A DNA stretch of 64,000 nucleotides, taken from Ctenosaura bakeri (Eukaryota; Chordata; Lepidosauria; Squamata; Iguanidae). The stretch spans positions 124,001 to 188,000 of the forward strand of contig CAOLHI010000351.1 in NCBI GenBank assembly GCA_948474755.1, written 5' to 3'. Below are positions 35,241 through 46,045 of this stretch, one piece after another (within the stretch, counting starts at the first letter, position 1; every line of letters starts with the position of its first letter). The notes below the pieces were generated by a model. It had not been told where the DNA came from, did no database searches, and worked only from the letters and a program-made list of their open reading frames with translations. A program made the position numbers and the translations under genes.

Positions 35241-35861
35241 TTGGCAACTGGTTGACAGTATGTGAACAGAATGCTATATTAGTCCTTTCTCCCTAATGCA
35301 GAATGACTCATCTTATGCTCTTATGCACTTTTCACTGAGTTATTAGAGTAATACCTACTATTAACTGCTATTTCCTTTTTCCTCTCCTGTAACTAATAAC
35401 AATGGCCTGAGTCCTCTGTCACAGTGTACATTATGTAACTTGATATGTCCTTAACTTTGTAGCAGGAGAACTAAGAAACTTTGTTAGTGAATTGTGAAGA
35501 CACGTAATTGGACACTAGCAAGAGCATTCCAATGTACATCAATACTTCCTAGCCAGTGTCACAGTGCACATCAGTCCCAATGTGCAGCAGACACTTTGTT
35601 GGCTCCCCACGTAGTAATGGTAATACTTGTCCTTTACTGGATATGGATGTTATGGGATTACCCAATTCTAATTTCCATGGACGTAAGTCCGCTTATGAAG
35701 ACACAATCCCCAACAGGATTCTAGCCAATGAAAATAACAATAACAACTCTATAAATAACCGTTCTACCTAGTTGAAATGAGACAGCATAATCTATCTCAC
35801 TGTAGAACTGACTGCCATTGGGTGTCTCTATTCCTCTCAACTGTTCAATGACCATGCTTTA
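35241..35861. other. Intergenic DNA, nothing recognised
   Basis: Short open frames at 35494-35771 have no recognisable domain. Confidence 0.4.
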
Positions 35862-36070
35862 GTTGTAGTGTCCCTTCAAGTCTTAGGTGGACCTATAACA
35901 GGGTTTACTTGGCAAGATTTTTTCAGAGGGGGTTTGCCTTTGCCTTTTGTTGAGGTTGAGAGTGTGTGACACACCCAAGGTTACCCACTGGGTTTCCATG
36001 GATGAGTGGGGATTTGAACCCTGGTCTCCAGGTTCATAGTCCAATGCTCAAGCCACTACATCACAATGGC
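35862..36070 (-). mobile_element. Sauria-type SINE, second copy
   Basis: On the minus strand: a head with GTGATGTAGTGGCTTGAGCA (A-box context) and CCAGGGTTCAAATCCC (a good B box), a core CCAGTGGGTAACCTTGGGTG, and a tail ending CTTGAAGGGACACTACAA. Same design as 3541-3735 and slightly better preserved, so RNA polymerase III promoter elements are recognisable. Confidence 0.75.
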
Positions 36071-36152
36071 CATTTGATTTGGTAATTATTCATTTATATA
36101 ATTTTTTTTAAAGAACTAGAGCCTAAATTTTCTTGTTTTCCTTCATTTCAGT

Positions 36153-36283
36153 GGCCATTTCCGCACGGGACTGTTATAGCACTATGATTCTACTTTCAAC
36201 ATCCTATGGAATCCTGGGGTTTGCAGTTTCAGGAGGGGCTGGCCAGAATCATAACGCTAAAACAGTCTCTTGCAGAAATGACC
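36153..36283. mobile_element. Small inverted-repeat transposon, group A, copy 3
   Basis: 131 bp, beginning GGCCATTTCCGCACGGG and ending TTGCAGAAATGACC. Core CTACTTTCAACATCCTATGG and TGGGGTTTGCAGTTTCAGGA match the other A copies. No clean 3-bp duplication (AGT left, TAA right). Confidence 0.8.
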
Positions 36284-37960
36284 TAAGTCTTCTTCCTTCT
36301 TTTTTCCCCATATATTTTAATTAATTATACAAATAGTCCCCTTTTCGTACAAGAATTTAAGCATACACATTTATAATATATACAATACCGTATTCAATGT
36401 CCTAAATATCTAGTTTGTACTTTTTCCATTTGACCTTGTTACTATTAAATTTAAATTTCATAAACATCCTAAATTTTATTATTTATTGTAAGAAAATAAT
36501 TATATAAAATATGTAAATGATTGAAGTCTTTCTTTTTTCCATTCTGAGACTCTGTAAAACTCTTATTCAGACTCTATGTATCTTCTCCCTAGCTTCTCCA
36601 CCACTTTTAATCCAGTTATACATTACAGTATTTGTTTTCCATTTTCATATTGTTTCTAAAACCAAATATAACAATCAAAAATACTTACATACCTATATAA
36701 TTCTGTTGGCCAGCTTATTATTTTGTTATCTTTCTCTTTCTCTCTTTTCCCTTTTTTAAAGACATAAGTGCCTAAAAACACAAATCTTTCCCATTCCTTT
36801 TTATATTGCCCTTACATTACATATATAAGACTTTTTGTACAATTTTAAGCTGTAAATCCTCTACACAATCTACCCCTTCTTCCTTTTTCAGAAATTCCAA
36901 TAGGGGCTCCCAGTCTGTCTGAAACTGCTCAGTTGTTCTTCCTTTTAATTTCATTGAAAGTTTGTCCATTTCTACAAAGTCTAATATTTTTGATATCCAT
37001 GTTTCTTTAGTTGGAATATCTGGGCTTTTCCATTTTGGGGTATATAATGTTCTCACCACAATTATCATGTAATGCAGCACTTTATAATGGCAGCATTTGA
37101 AATCTTCATTAGGTATTCTCAACAAGGTTAACTCAGGTGTTAACTGGAGCTTAATTTTAAAAATTTGCTGTAGCCATTTTTGAAACACTTTCCCAAAAAG
37201 TTTGGCACGAGAGCATGTCCACCACATGTGATATAGGGTACCTATTTGTTCTCCACATTTCCAGCAGGTTTTCCCAGAGTTTTTTTTTATAAATCTTAGA
37301 TTTTTTTGCGGGTGTTAAATGCCACCTGAAAATCATTTTGGAGACATTTTCTTTTAGATCATAACAAAGAACATCTTTTAACCCTTTAGTCCACAATCAT
37401 TCCCATTTTTCTAAATCAATTGCATGTCCAATGTCTTGTGTCCATCTTATCATATTGTTTTTGATCACTCCAGGCTCCATGTCAATTTAAAGAATTATTT
37501 TATACATTTTGGTAATAAGACGGTCTTCTTCTTTATAGAGCTTTATTTCAAATTGTGAAGTGTGTGTTTCAAATCCATTCATTTTCTTGTCATTTAAAAA
37601 ATTTCCTTTTAATTAATTGTATTCAAACCAGTCTAACTGCCATCCTTGGTTCTTTAGTTCTTCTAATTGTTCAATACTATGTTGTTGATTTTGTATACAA
37701 AGTAGATCCCTATAAGTTAACCAATCCAAGTTTCCTTTCTTTTGAGTTTTGAAAAAGGCTTCTTGTGTTGAAATCCATAATGGGGTTTGTTGTATAAGAT
37801 GTTTTTATATTTCTTCCAAATTCTTAATAAAGCCCGCCATATAATATGTGTATTAAACTCTTTATTTTCTTTGTCAGTTCTGTACCACATATGTGTGGGC
37901 CACCCATACTTCGGGTCATGACCTTTGAGTTATAACAGTGTAAAATATTGGTTTAACTGA
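36284..37960 (-). mobile_element. L1 fragment, ORF2 C-terminus and 3' UTR
   Basis: On the minus strand, 37960-36817 encodes in broken frames the end of L1 ORF2: a GGLQL opening, KMIFRWHLTPAKKSKIY, the zinc-knuckle region (CWKCGEQIGTLYHMWWTCS in split frames), then LTPELTLLRI and KWKSPDIPTKETWISKIL. These align with residues about 810-1130 of the full L1 here but from a different subfamily. The remaining 36284-36816 is AT-rich and probably its 3' UTR. 5'-truncated, with several frameshifts. Confidence 0.85.
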
Positions 37961-40182
37961 AGTCCACCTCTGCTACAGACATTGTGTGCTACCTCTTCTG
38001 CCAATCAGCTGCCTTATCTTTTTTTTTTTTTTTTTTGGATTCTCTAGAAAGGAAACTGTTTTCCACAGATTCTGTGGAAATACTTCTTAGCTTCTGAATT
38101 TGGTGGAAGCAAAATTATGGGCCACACAAAGCTGTCTTGTGATAAGTCAGGCCATTCGTTCATCTAGTCCAGTATTATCATTTTTGATTGGTAGTGGATC
38201 TCCAGGTTTTCAAGCAAAATTATTTCTTAGACCTCTTTGAAGATCCCTGGTATTATGTTACCCAAGTACTAATAGATCTGTCCCTGCTTAACTGCCAAAA
38301 TCAGAGGAGATCTCAGACAAAGAAGAAGGTATGGTGGCAGTATGTGTGAAATGGGAAAAAGTGAAACGAGTCCAACTTTAACCTTTTTTTTTTTTTTTGG
38401 CATAAGCAATTCTAGTTGTTTTCCCTCTCCTTCCCATCTCCTTTAGTATATGTGACTAAAAATATTGGTGTGTGATTTTTTTTCTTCCGAAAAAAGTTGC
38501 CTTTTTGCAAAGTCTCATCAAAATGAGTATTCTGTTTGTTGAATTGGATTGTGCAGTGACATCACAATGGTGTTTGATATTTGGCTGATAACTGCAAATA
38601 GATCTGACAAAAAGGTGCATTTAACTTTGGCTGTTTTAGACAGTCAATCCTCAAACTAAAATGACTAGTTGTGTTTTGCAGAGAAACATATCTGTATATA
38701 AAACACAGGATTCTGAAAACTATGGACATTAGCTTGTAAGACCAAATGCCAAAGGTATGACATCTAATTAGATAGATCAATGTTTGCTTATGGCACTTTG
38801 AGCTGACATAAGAGTAGGATGGTGATCTGGCCTTAATTGGCTATGGCAGGATACCTCATGAAGCCTATCCTTTCTTTGATCCTGATTGGAAAAACAACAG
38901 CTCCAGCCAGAGTGTTTTAAAAATATCATGTCCCAGGCAAGCACAGTGATCAAACCCTCCAAATAAACCCTTCACAGACTTAATAGTAAGTAAGCAAGCC
39001 TTCAAGATTTCTTAGGAGACCTTCTAATAGCACACTGAAGGCATCACAGGAATCAGATTTATACACAAATACTTCAGAGATCAATGTGTTAAGAGAGTAT
39101 AGGTATTGCTTTTCAGGTTTAAAGTTCCTGCAGGAGTCATTATCCATAGGAGATTAAATCTGTAAATTCAAGTCGGCAGAGTCAATGGGCAGTTGTTCAA
39201 ACAGCAGATTAAAATGATTAATGATAGCCAAAGGTTTGGTAATATGTGCAGCAGCCTGTAGCGCAATGCAGTATAACTTCCTCTTCAGGTAGGCTTCAGT
39301 TTTAAAGCATCTTGATGGATATTCTTGAATAGTATTATCATAATAAGGGTGTAAGAATGAAGGAATATTTCAGGGTTTTGCTGTCCCTGCCATCATAATC
39401 AAAGAAAAACTGTAATCAAATGGAACCATCTTTATCACTGGTTCCTATTAAACTCAGTTTCCCTAGGAAAGTCACTAGATCTAACCTAAATGGCCTAATA
39501 CCATTATATTGAAAATATGGAATAATCCATGCATAGCACCCTTAGTATCTTGCACTAAGACTGAGGAGACTTTATTCTTAGATAAAGATAATAAATAATG
39601 AAGAATAAAGAATTAAAACAAATTTGAGAAACCCTACAGGAAATGGTACTGGTGACAAATGTCATACATTGAACATCTTGTAATCTTGGTAGGTAGTTGG
39701 CGGTGATTTGATGGCTGTGTTCCATGATTGTTGAAGGCAAGAACATTTTCTTCTCTGTTAGAAGACCTGTAGAATACTGTAGTCTGAGGAAATATGCACT
39801 GGCCTAAATAAAATGTGTGGAAATCTCATGCCTATGGATTTCCAGGCCCAAATATAGCCTCCCCTATGTCTCTGAAAGCTTTCTTTGGGGGAATTTTTCA
39901 GGCTCCTGAAGCATGTTTGGGATTTTCAAGGTACGCAGAGGGTTACTTGGAAGGGGACTAAGCTTTTCCCACTTGCATCTGCAATCCACTCTCTATGTAT
40001 GCTGTGTTACGCACTGGTCTATGACTGTAATAAACAATATCTATCTATAAATCATATCTGAAACGCTGTTGGTTAGTCCCAAACAAACCCATTCAGCAAT
40101 TGTTGAATGGCAAATCAACATGTTGGTAAACTGAACTCATTCAATGGCTCAACGCTGGTCATGACTAAAAATAGATCTATGA
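37961..40182. other. Intergenic DNA, mostly unrecognised
   Basis: Homopolymer T runs at 38020-38037 and 38386-38398. The part 38140-38290 (CATCTAGTCCAGTATTATCA) looks like a decayed dispersed repeat I cannot name. No gene. Confidence 0.4.
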
Positions 40183-40262
40183 CCAGATGGATGGATGGAT
40201 GGACAGACGGACGGACGGACAGACAGACAGACAGATAGACAGACAGACAGACAGATAGATAA
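40183..40262. repeat. Compound tetranucleotide microsatellite
   Basis: Blocks of GATG, GACG, GACA and GATA succeed each other over 80 bp, an ordered series of one-base variants of one GAYN unit. Confidence 0.95.
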
Positions 40263-40930
40263 CATGTAGAATTACCCCCTTCTCCAAGTACAGCAAATCA
40301 TTAGGATAATCATTTGGCATACTGAAGGCTGTTTTATTTTTTAAAAAATCTACCAATCATATCCTGTGCAAAGTAGTCAGAAGAAGGAAGAAAGAAGATA
40401 ATATAGGAAGTCTGTTCAGTAGTTTCATTTTAGGATTTATGCTTGGCCGTTATGTTATGGAGATAAGAAAATAATACCTTATTATCTTCGTTTTTTCAAG
40501 TTTTTAAAAATACCAGTGTAAGTTCTGCTTCTGAGAAAATTTCTTCCTTCAGCTGTCTCTTGTATGATTCGATGTACTAGTGCTGTTCCTGGACACATTC
40601 TTTTCTTTCACCTTGAAGATATACTTTATGCAATATTATCTTTTAGTTAGCATCTCATCTAGTAGCCATAAGCAACAGACAGGTGCATGGATCATCATGT
40701 GGGTGAGTGGGCTGGTGGAAAAGTTTCTATACTACCTGTAAAGTAGTGATAGGCAAATTGAATCATCAAGGCACTAAAATGACCCAAATTTTTCACCCCA
40801 CAATGATCAATAGCAGCCCCCCCCCAAGGCCTCCCAGGGAATTATCTTGACCATTTCACTGCAACTGAGGTGGTTTGATATCGCTGAGCATTTTTTTTTT
40901 CAAAACAGGATATACTGGAGTTCTGTTATC

Positions 40931-41118
40931 GTTGTTAATTGCATCAAGTCAGTTTTAATTTGTGGTGGGTGAACTTATGATTGAAACACCATGCTCAGAT
41001 CTTGCAAACCTAGGGCCATGGCTACTTTGACTGAATCAAACCACCTGTAACATGGTCTTCCTCTTTTTCTGTTTTCCTACTGCCTTCTACATATATTGAA
41101 CTTAGCATGCTACATTTT
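40931..41118 (-). mobile_element. BovB (RTE) LINE 3' end fragment
   Basis: Plus-strand text TTGTTAATTGCATCAAGTCA, CTCAGATCTTGCAAACCTAG, GGCCATGGCTACTTTGACTG and ACATGGTCTTCCTCTTTTTC parallels the BovB end at 54966-55140. Short 5'-truncated copy. Confidence 0.75.
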
Positions 41119-41987
41119 TCTTTTCCTCCCTCTGTTTTTTTCCTATTCAGTCTAGTAACTTGTGGACCTTATGTTTGACTGAACCCAAAGATAGGCAAAG
41201 AAAGACAGACAGTCCAAGGAATAGCAGTATGAGTAGCAAAACTGGGCCAAACCTTTTGGTTCAGCTTCTTTTGGTACTTTATAGGAGTGTGGTAAAAAGG
41301 AAAAACTCTCCAAGTCTGGGGTCATCATATCCCTCCCAAGGTAAGAGGTACATCTCTGAGATATAGTCAGCCTTATACTTATAGAAATGGAGACCCATCA
41401 TTGTCTCTTCAACCCAGAATGCATTGTTAAGTATAACCTGATACCTACAGACCTACCAGTGATTCATCTTAGGTCCAGACTTAACTGCATATCTCATGGC
41501 TACAGCATTTGGCCTTGTTTTTGAACTTTCTTTTTTCTCCTTTCATTTCCTGTACCTTTTCTTTGTCTGATTTAGCCTAATGAACAGTTTCAGAGAACTC
41601 AAAAAATGTTGTGGCATTATGGTTTGCCCTCATAAAGGTATTATGCAACTGTGGGCTGAAGTTGGAGTGTCTGAGTTTTACTGAGCTATAAGGAGAGAGT
41701 GGGAGACAGTGGCCATTGGTGTGACAAGCAAGAAAAATGGCATGAAGGAAGCTTATTGTCCTTCCACCAATCATCACAATATTCCATTACTCAAAGGGAG
41801 CACATATTTTAATTGGAGCTTAGAAATATACTTCTAGATTGTGGTTTCTTCCAGCAGATGTGTGCACCGTGTGGCATGTGGATGCACACAGCCCTTGGAA
41901 GGCCTCATGAAGCCCTTGGCCCTCTGGAATACTAATGACTCCTCCCCCCAATTCAAATTTTTAAAAATTCAGCTGAAAACCCAAGTC
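41119..41987. other. Intergenic DNA, nothing recognised
   Basis: No supportable gene or repeat. Confidence 0.4.
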
Positions 41988-41990
41988 TGA

Positions 41991-42192
41991 GGGCCTTTCC
42001 GCAATACACAGTTACAGTGCTATTATTCCACTTTCAACCTCCTGTGGAATCCTGGGGTTTGCAGCTTAAGGAGGGGCATTTAGAATTCTCAGCCAGAGAG
42101 CTCTTTGTGCTCAGTAAACTGCGAAACCCAGAATTCCACAGGATGTCGAAAGTGGAATAATAGCATTATAATAGCGTAGTGTGGAAAGGCCC
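41991..42192. mobile_element. Small inverted-repeat transposon, group A, copy 4
   Basis: 202 bp with long terminal inverted repeats: GGGCCTTTCCGCAATACACA on the left, and the inverse of GTGTGGAAAGGCCC on the right, with pairing continuing for about 80 bp on each side. Perfect duplication TGA (41988-41990, 42193-42195). This is close to the full-length A form: TIR, core, centre with GAATTCTCAGCCAGAGAGCT, inverted core, TIR. Confidence 0.92.
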
Positions 42193-42640
42193 TGAGCAAG
42201 AATAATTATTCAGGCAAGGTGTTGTTTTGCATTCTAATGTTTTGAGCCCTCTGTGCCCCAAAACAACTGAATATTGCCTACAAAAGTAGTTAGCATATCA
42301 CAGAAATGGTGTGATATGGTCCCTGTAGGGCCAAAAATAGCCCAGCTCTGAGTTATAGTTATCATTCTAAGGCTCCCCAAAAGTCAATTGTCGTATACAG
42401 TAGTTAGAATTTTCTAAAGTCAATTTACTTTCGTATTTCCAAAGTTACTAAAATAGTTGCTTCTTTTGTTATTTAAAACGTGTCACAGAGGTGTAGCACA
42501 ATCCTTCCTCAGCCACCATTTAGTGGGGCTACATCCCTTAAATATAAAAGTAAGCAGAGAATTACAGTTATAATGCAAAAGAATTGAAACTCTTCATCAA
42601 GTTATGGTAAGAAATTGTTACATCTTTGTTATTATAAGAA

Positions 42641-42742
42641 GGAAAGGATTACTGTTACATCTAAGTATTTATTTTCAAGCTCTGCTTTTAAGGAAAGAAT
42701 TACTGTTACATGTAAGTATTTATTTCCAGGCTCTGCTTTTAA
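42641..42742. repeat. 51-bp tandem duplication
   Basis: 42641-42691 and 42692-42742 are near-identical (GGAAAG.ATTACTGTTACAT, AAGTATTTATTT, GCTCTGCTTTTAA), with a period of 51 so reading frames are kept. A weaker partial unit precedes it (GAAATTGTTACATC). No gene is evident. Confidence 0.85.
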
Positions 42743-44729
42743 TTACACACCCAAAACTATATGTCTTGTTCTCAAGACCCAGTCAGCTTCCCTTGCACCA
42801 CAGTAAGGAGTCTGAAGCCTAAACAACCCGGTATGTGAGCCTATTTGTTTTCTTTGTCCTTGAAAGTATATATTTTATAATCCATGGAGACTGCAGTAGA
42901 GAATCTGGGTTTTCTATCATTGTGATACAGCCCAAGTTAAGAGTCCTTTTCACATCCTGTTTTTCTAGGAATTACACTGAATTGTGCCCTATTTGTTATA
43001 TAACAGGAATATAGATAGGAGCAATATTTGGAAACACCCATGGGCACTAGGAATTTGCTATACACTCAATTGTTACTGGTTAAGTTCTAACAGAATCATT
43101 CTTAATTGAAGAAGTAGAGAGATCTCACAGCATGGGGCTATTACTTGCAGGGCTCAAATTTAGCATCAACTGAATTCTCTCTAGGGAGCCTTGTGACAGC
43201 AGCAATAGCAGCAGCAATGCCAGAAGAAGTACGAGGAGAAAATCTGAATTCCATTAACTATGGAGCTGGCTTGCCAAATAATATCCCCATTTAGTCTTCC
43301 AATTACTATTACACTATGGGCAGTGGGGTTCAAGTGGCAGACTGTTTGCTGAATGAAGGATTTACTCAAAAGAATCCATCATTTCCATAAATAATGTAAA
43401 AAAAAAATTCCCAAGTGTTAGAGCGTGTAATTGTTTTCCTGACATTGACTTAAACAATAATCTGTGTGTAAACAAGACATTGTCATGCATTCCACTAATG
43501 ATTGCTAATTAAATCTGTCCTGTTGTTACAAGTTTCCAAAATAATTCAAATGCCTTGAGTTGTTCTATCTTATGAGAAGGGTTGGCTTGCATGATTAAGA
43601 CAGTAGCATTAAATAATAAACCATGAGCACAGATAAGCTTTTAATTGCTAACCTTTCTGTTGAACTTCTCCATTTTAGTATTCCCTCTACCCTATTATTC
43701 ATTAGATATCTGTCATTTTTTAAAAATATAGTCATTAATTGCACTAGAAACACAAATGAGTTCTGTTTTTAGCTTCCCTGGTGTATCGTACAGTGCAGAG
43801 AGGATTCATACATAAAGAAATATAGGAAAACTGTGTGATTTAAACAGGAGTTCATTCCTCTACACTGCACAATACAGGAAATACACAGGGCCAGCCCTAC
43901 TGTTTTCTGGATTGAGATGGATGCAGCAGTAGTGGAACCCACTAGTTGATCCTCTTGTACTCCCTCTCTCTGGGTAGACAGAGCTGTGTGGGACTCCCAA
44001 ACTCCACTTTATAGACTTGCTGGTGGTGGAGTACCCTTTCTCATTGCCAGTGTTGGAGAAATATTATCAGTGTTGGTAAGTGGAATGGATGCCACCTAGT
44101 CTTTTGCTTCAGGCAGCAAAATGTCTCGGATTGACCCCGCTGAGAAAATATAGGATTAGGATCAGGAGGAAAACAGCTGTGCTCTTCTTTTACTCTAATG
44201 CAAGGAGCTAGCCCACATCCCTGAATCAGCAGCAGTGATTTTGCTACTACTGTTTCAATGTAGATTAGGCATTTGTATGAACAATGCAAGAATGCCATGC
44301 ATGAGACTGTTTCACAGTAGAGAAGTTGTGAATAGGGGGAATAGCCATCACCAGACTTCTGCATATCATTGTAAAGCCAGTATTGCAAGTATTGAGCGAG
44401 CTAGGAGCCTGAAGTCATTAAAAAGGCAAGTATGTTCATCAGATCTGTTCAACTCTGCCTTGTTTCCATCCCACCATTAAAAACAAAAGCAAAACTGTAG
44501 CTATGCAGATGCGGTCAGAAGCTTCATAGCAGTGAACACTCTGAGTGGGTACTTCTAATTGATTGTATTTCTATACCATTTCTCAAACAAGGGCCTGAAA
44601 CCATTTACTAAGTATTCATAGACCACTATGAACACAGTTATCTGTTCACAGCACACACACATATACGAACAAACATTAGAGACAAGAGGACAACATTTGG
44701 GCGAAAACACACTGTTGACTAGAAGATTC
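42743..44729. other. Intergenic DNA, nothing recognised
   Basis: The AT-rich part 43400-43760 has many TAAT/ATTA cores but no coding signal. No named repeats. Confidence 0.4.
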
Positions 44730-45631
44730 TGTTACCCTGATTTCTGGGGGTCCCATAAGGGACACCTAAGTGCGCTCCAAATTATACAAGTTGGGGAAAT
44801 TAGTCAAAGAGCACAAGCTAGCAATACGAGAGGCACGGTAACGGAGCAAGATCTTTTACCCAATGTCTACAGGGTCAGGCTGAGTCAAGGAGCAAACAGA
44901 AGTGAAATAATAATAATTGTTTTATTAAAATACAATCAAACAGTGTATGCAGCACACTCACTCAGATAACTATAGAAATAAAGGTTGGAGTGGGATAAAG
45001 GGATTTTTAGAGGAATTGTTGGTTTGGGTAATACTACACCTGTCCTGAAGCCCAGGTAGTCTGCAGCAGAAATTCGGAGGTATGGAGTTCTCAGTACGTG
45101 GGACTGAGGGGAAGGCTCGCCAAGCAAAGTGCCAGCAAGGCGGGATGGAAGTCGGGAGCAATCCAAAGAAGGTCTCAAAGTCAGGGGTTCTTATAGGGGA
45201 AAATGTGGCCGTAGGCTAGTCTGTACTTGGAGAAAACAATGCGTTTCGGGCTGGAGACAGCCTCCGAAAGGTCAGAATTTAACATGATTAAGTCCGAATT
45301 GTCAATAGAGTAGCCAGTATGCAAACACAGAGTGCATGACAGATGAGGATTCGTCTAACCAAGCTGCCTGCTCGGGTCAGGGAGTTCTTTGTAAGTAGCA
45401 TGCATACATAATAGAGTACTTGCCTTTGAGGTCTCCTGAAGAGGCAGGACGGCTATTTCTGGCCTGCCTGTATTTGTTTGGAATATTACAGCGATTAGAG
45501 GCCGTGCCTGTCTGCGAGCTTGTCCGGGGGACCTCGCAGCATGTGGAGAGGAATAGGTAAAGAAGGCCAAATTATTGATGTCAAAGTGATATCTAATATC
45601 CCACAAGTCTGGGCTAGAAACTGCGGTAACA
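44730..45631 (-). mobile_element. LTR-like TGTTACC family, copy 3 (longest)
   Basis: 902 bp from TGTTACCC to GCGGTAACA, so the ends form a 7-bp inverted repeat with LTR-type TG..CA termini. Minus-strand AATAAA lies near 44920, about 195 bp from the left end, as expected for a minus-oriented LTR (R/U5 on the left). Shares GGAGCAAGATCTTTTACCCA and ACAGGGTCAGGCTGA with the copies at 24602 and 28050. No matching 4-6 bp flanking duplication was found (GATTC left, ACTTT right), so an edge may be misplaced. Confidence 0.55.
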
Positions 45632-45780
45632 ACTTTGGCCTGATGGTCACCATGACTTCCACTGCAAAAGTATAGGGAGCAATACCATATTATGATGTGG
45701 AATCACCCTGGTAGGGCTTCAGGGGTTGGGGAAGACTAACTTCAGCCCCTTGCTCATTTTTTCTTCTCTTAAAAACACCT

Positions 45781-46044
45781 AGGGCACTTTCACATTACTT
45801 GTACACTGATACACTAACTGTATAGCACTGTAATTCCACTGGATATAATACCTCAAAGAGTTCTATGATTCTCTGGTGACCACAACTGCATCTTTTGGAA
45901 TCCTGGGATTTTAGGTTAGTTGATGGCTGAGAGCTCTCTGGTGAAGAATTCTAAATGCCCTCCAAACTGCATATCCCAAGATTTCATGGGATGGAGCCAT
46001 AGCAGTTGGAGCAGAATCATAGTGCTCTAATTGTACAAAGGGTC
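45781..46044. mobile_element. Small inverted-repeat transposon, group A, degenerate copy
   Basis: Left end AGGGCACTTTCACA, right end GTACAAAGGGTCT, with the A-type interior TGTATAGCACTGTAATTCCA, GAGAGCTCTCTGGTGAAGAA and TCCAAACTGCATATCCCAAG. No clear target duplication; an old relative. Confidence 0.65.
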
Positions 46045-46045
46045 T

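Noticed and set aside
40183..40262. CRISPR-like regular array
   Set aside because: It is a tetranucleotide microsatellite without spacers, in a vertebrate genome.
42653..42742. Tandem repeat protein with repeated QALLLRKELLLH-like units
   Set aside because: Only two units, no extended frame or gene context.
44728..45635. Calling the flanks of the 44730 LTR-like element a proven duplication
   Set aside because: GATTC and ACTTT do not match; only the inverted TGTTACC/GGTAACA ends are supported.
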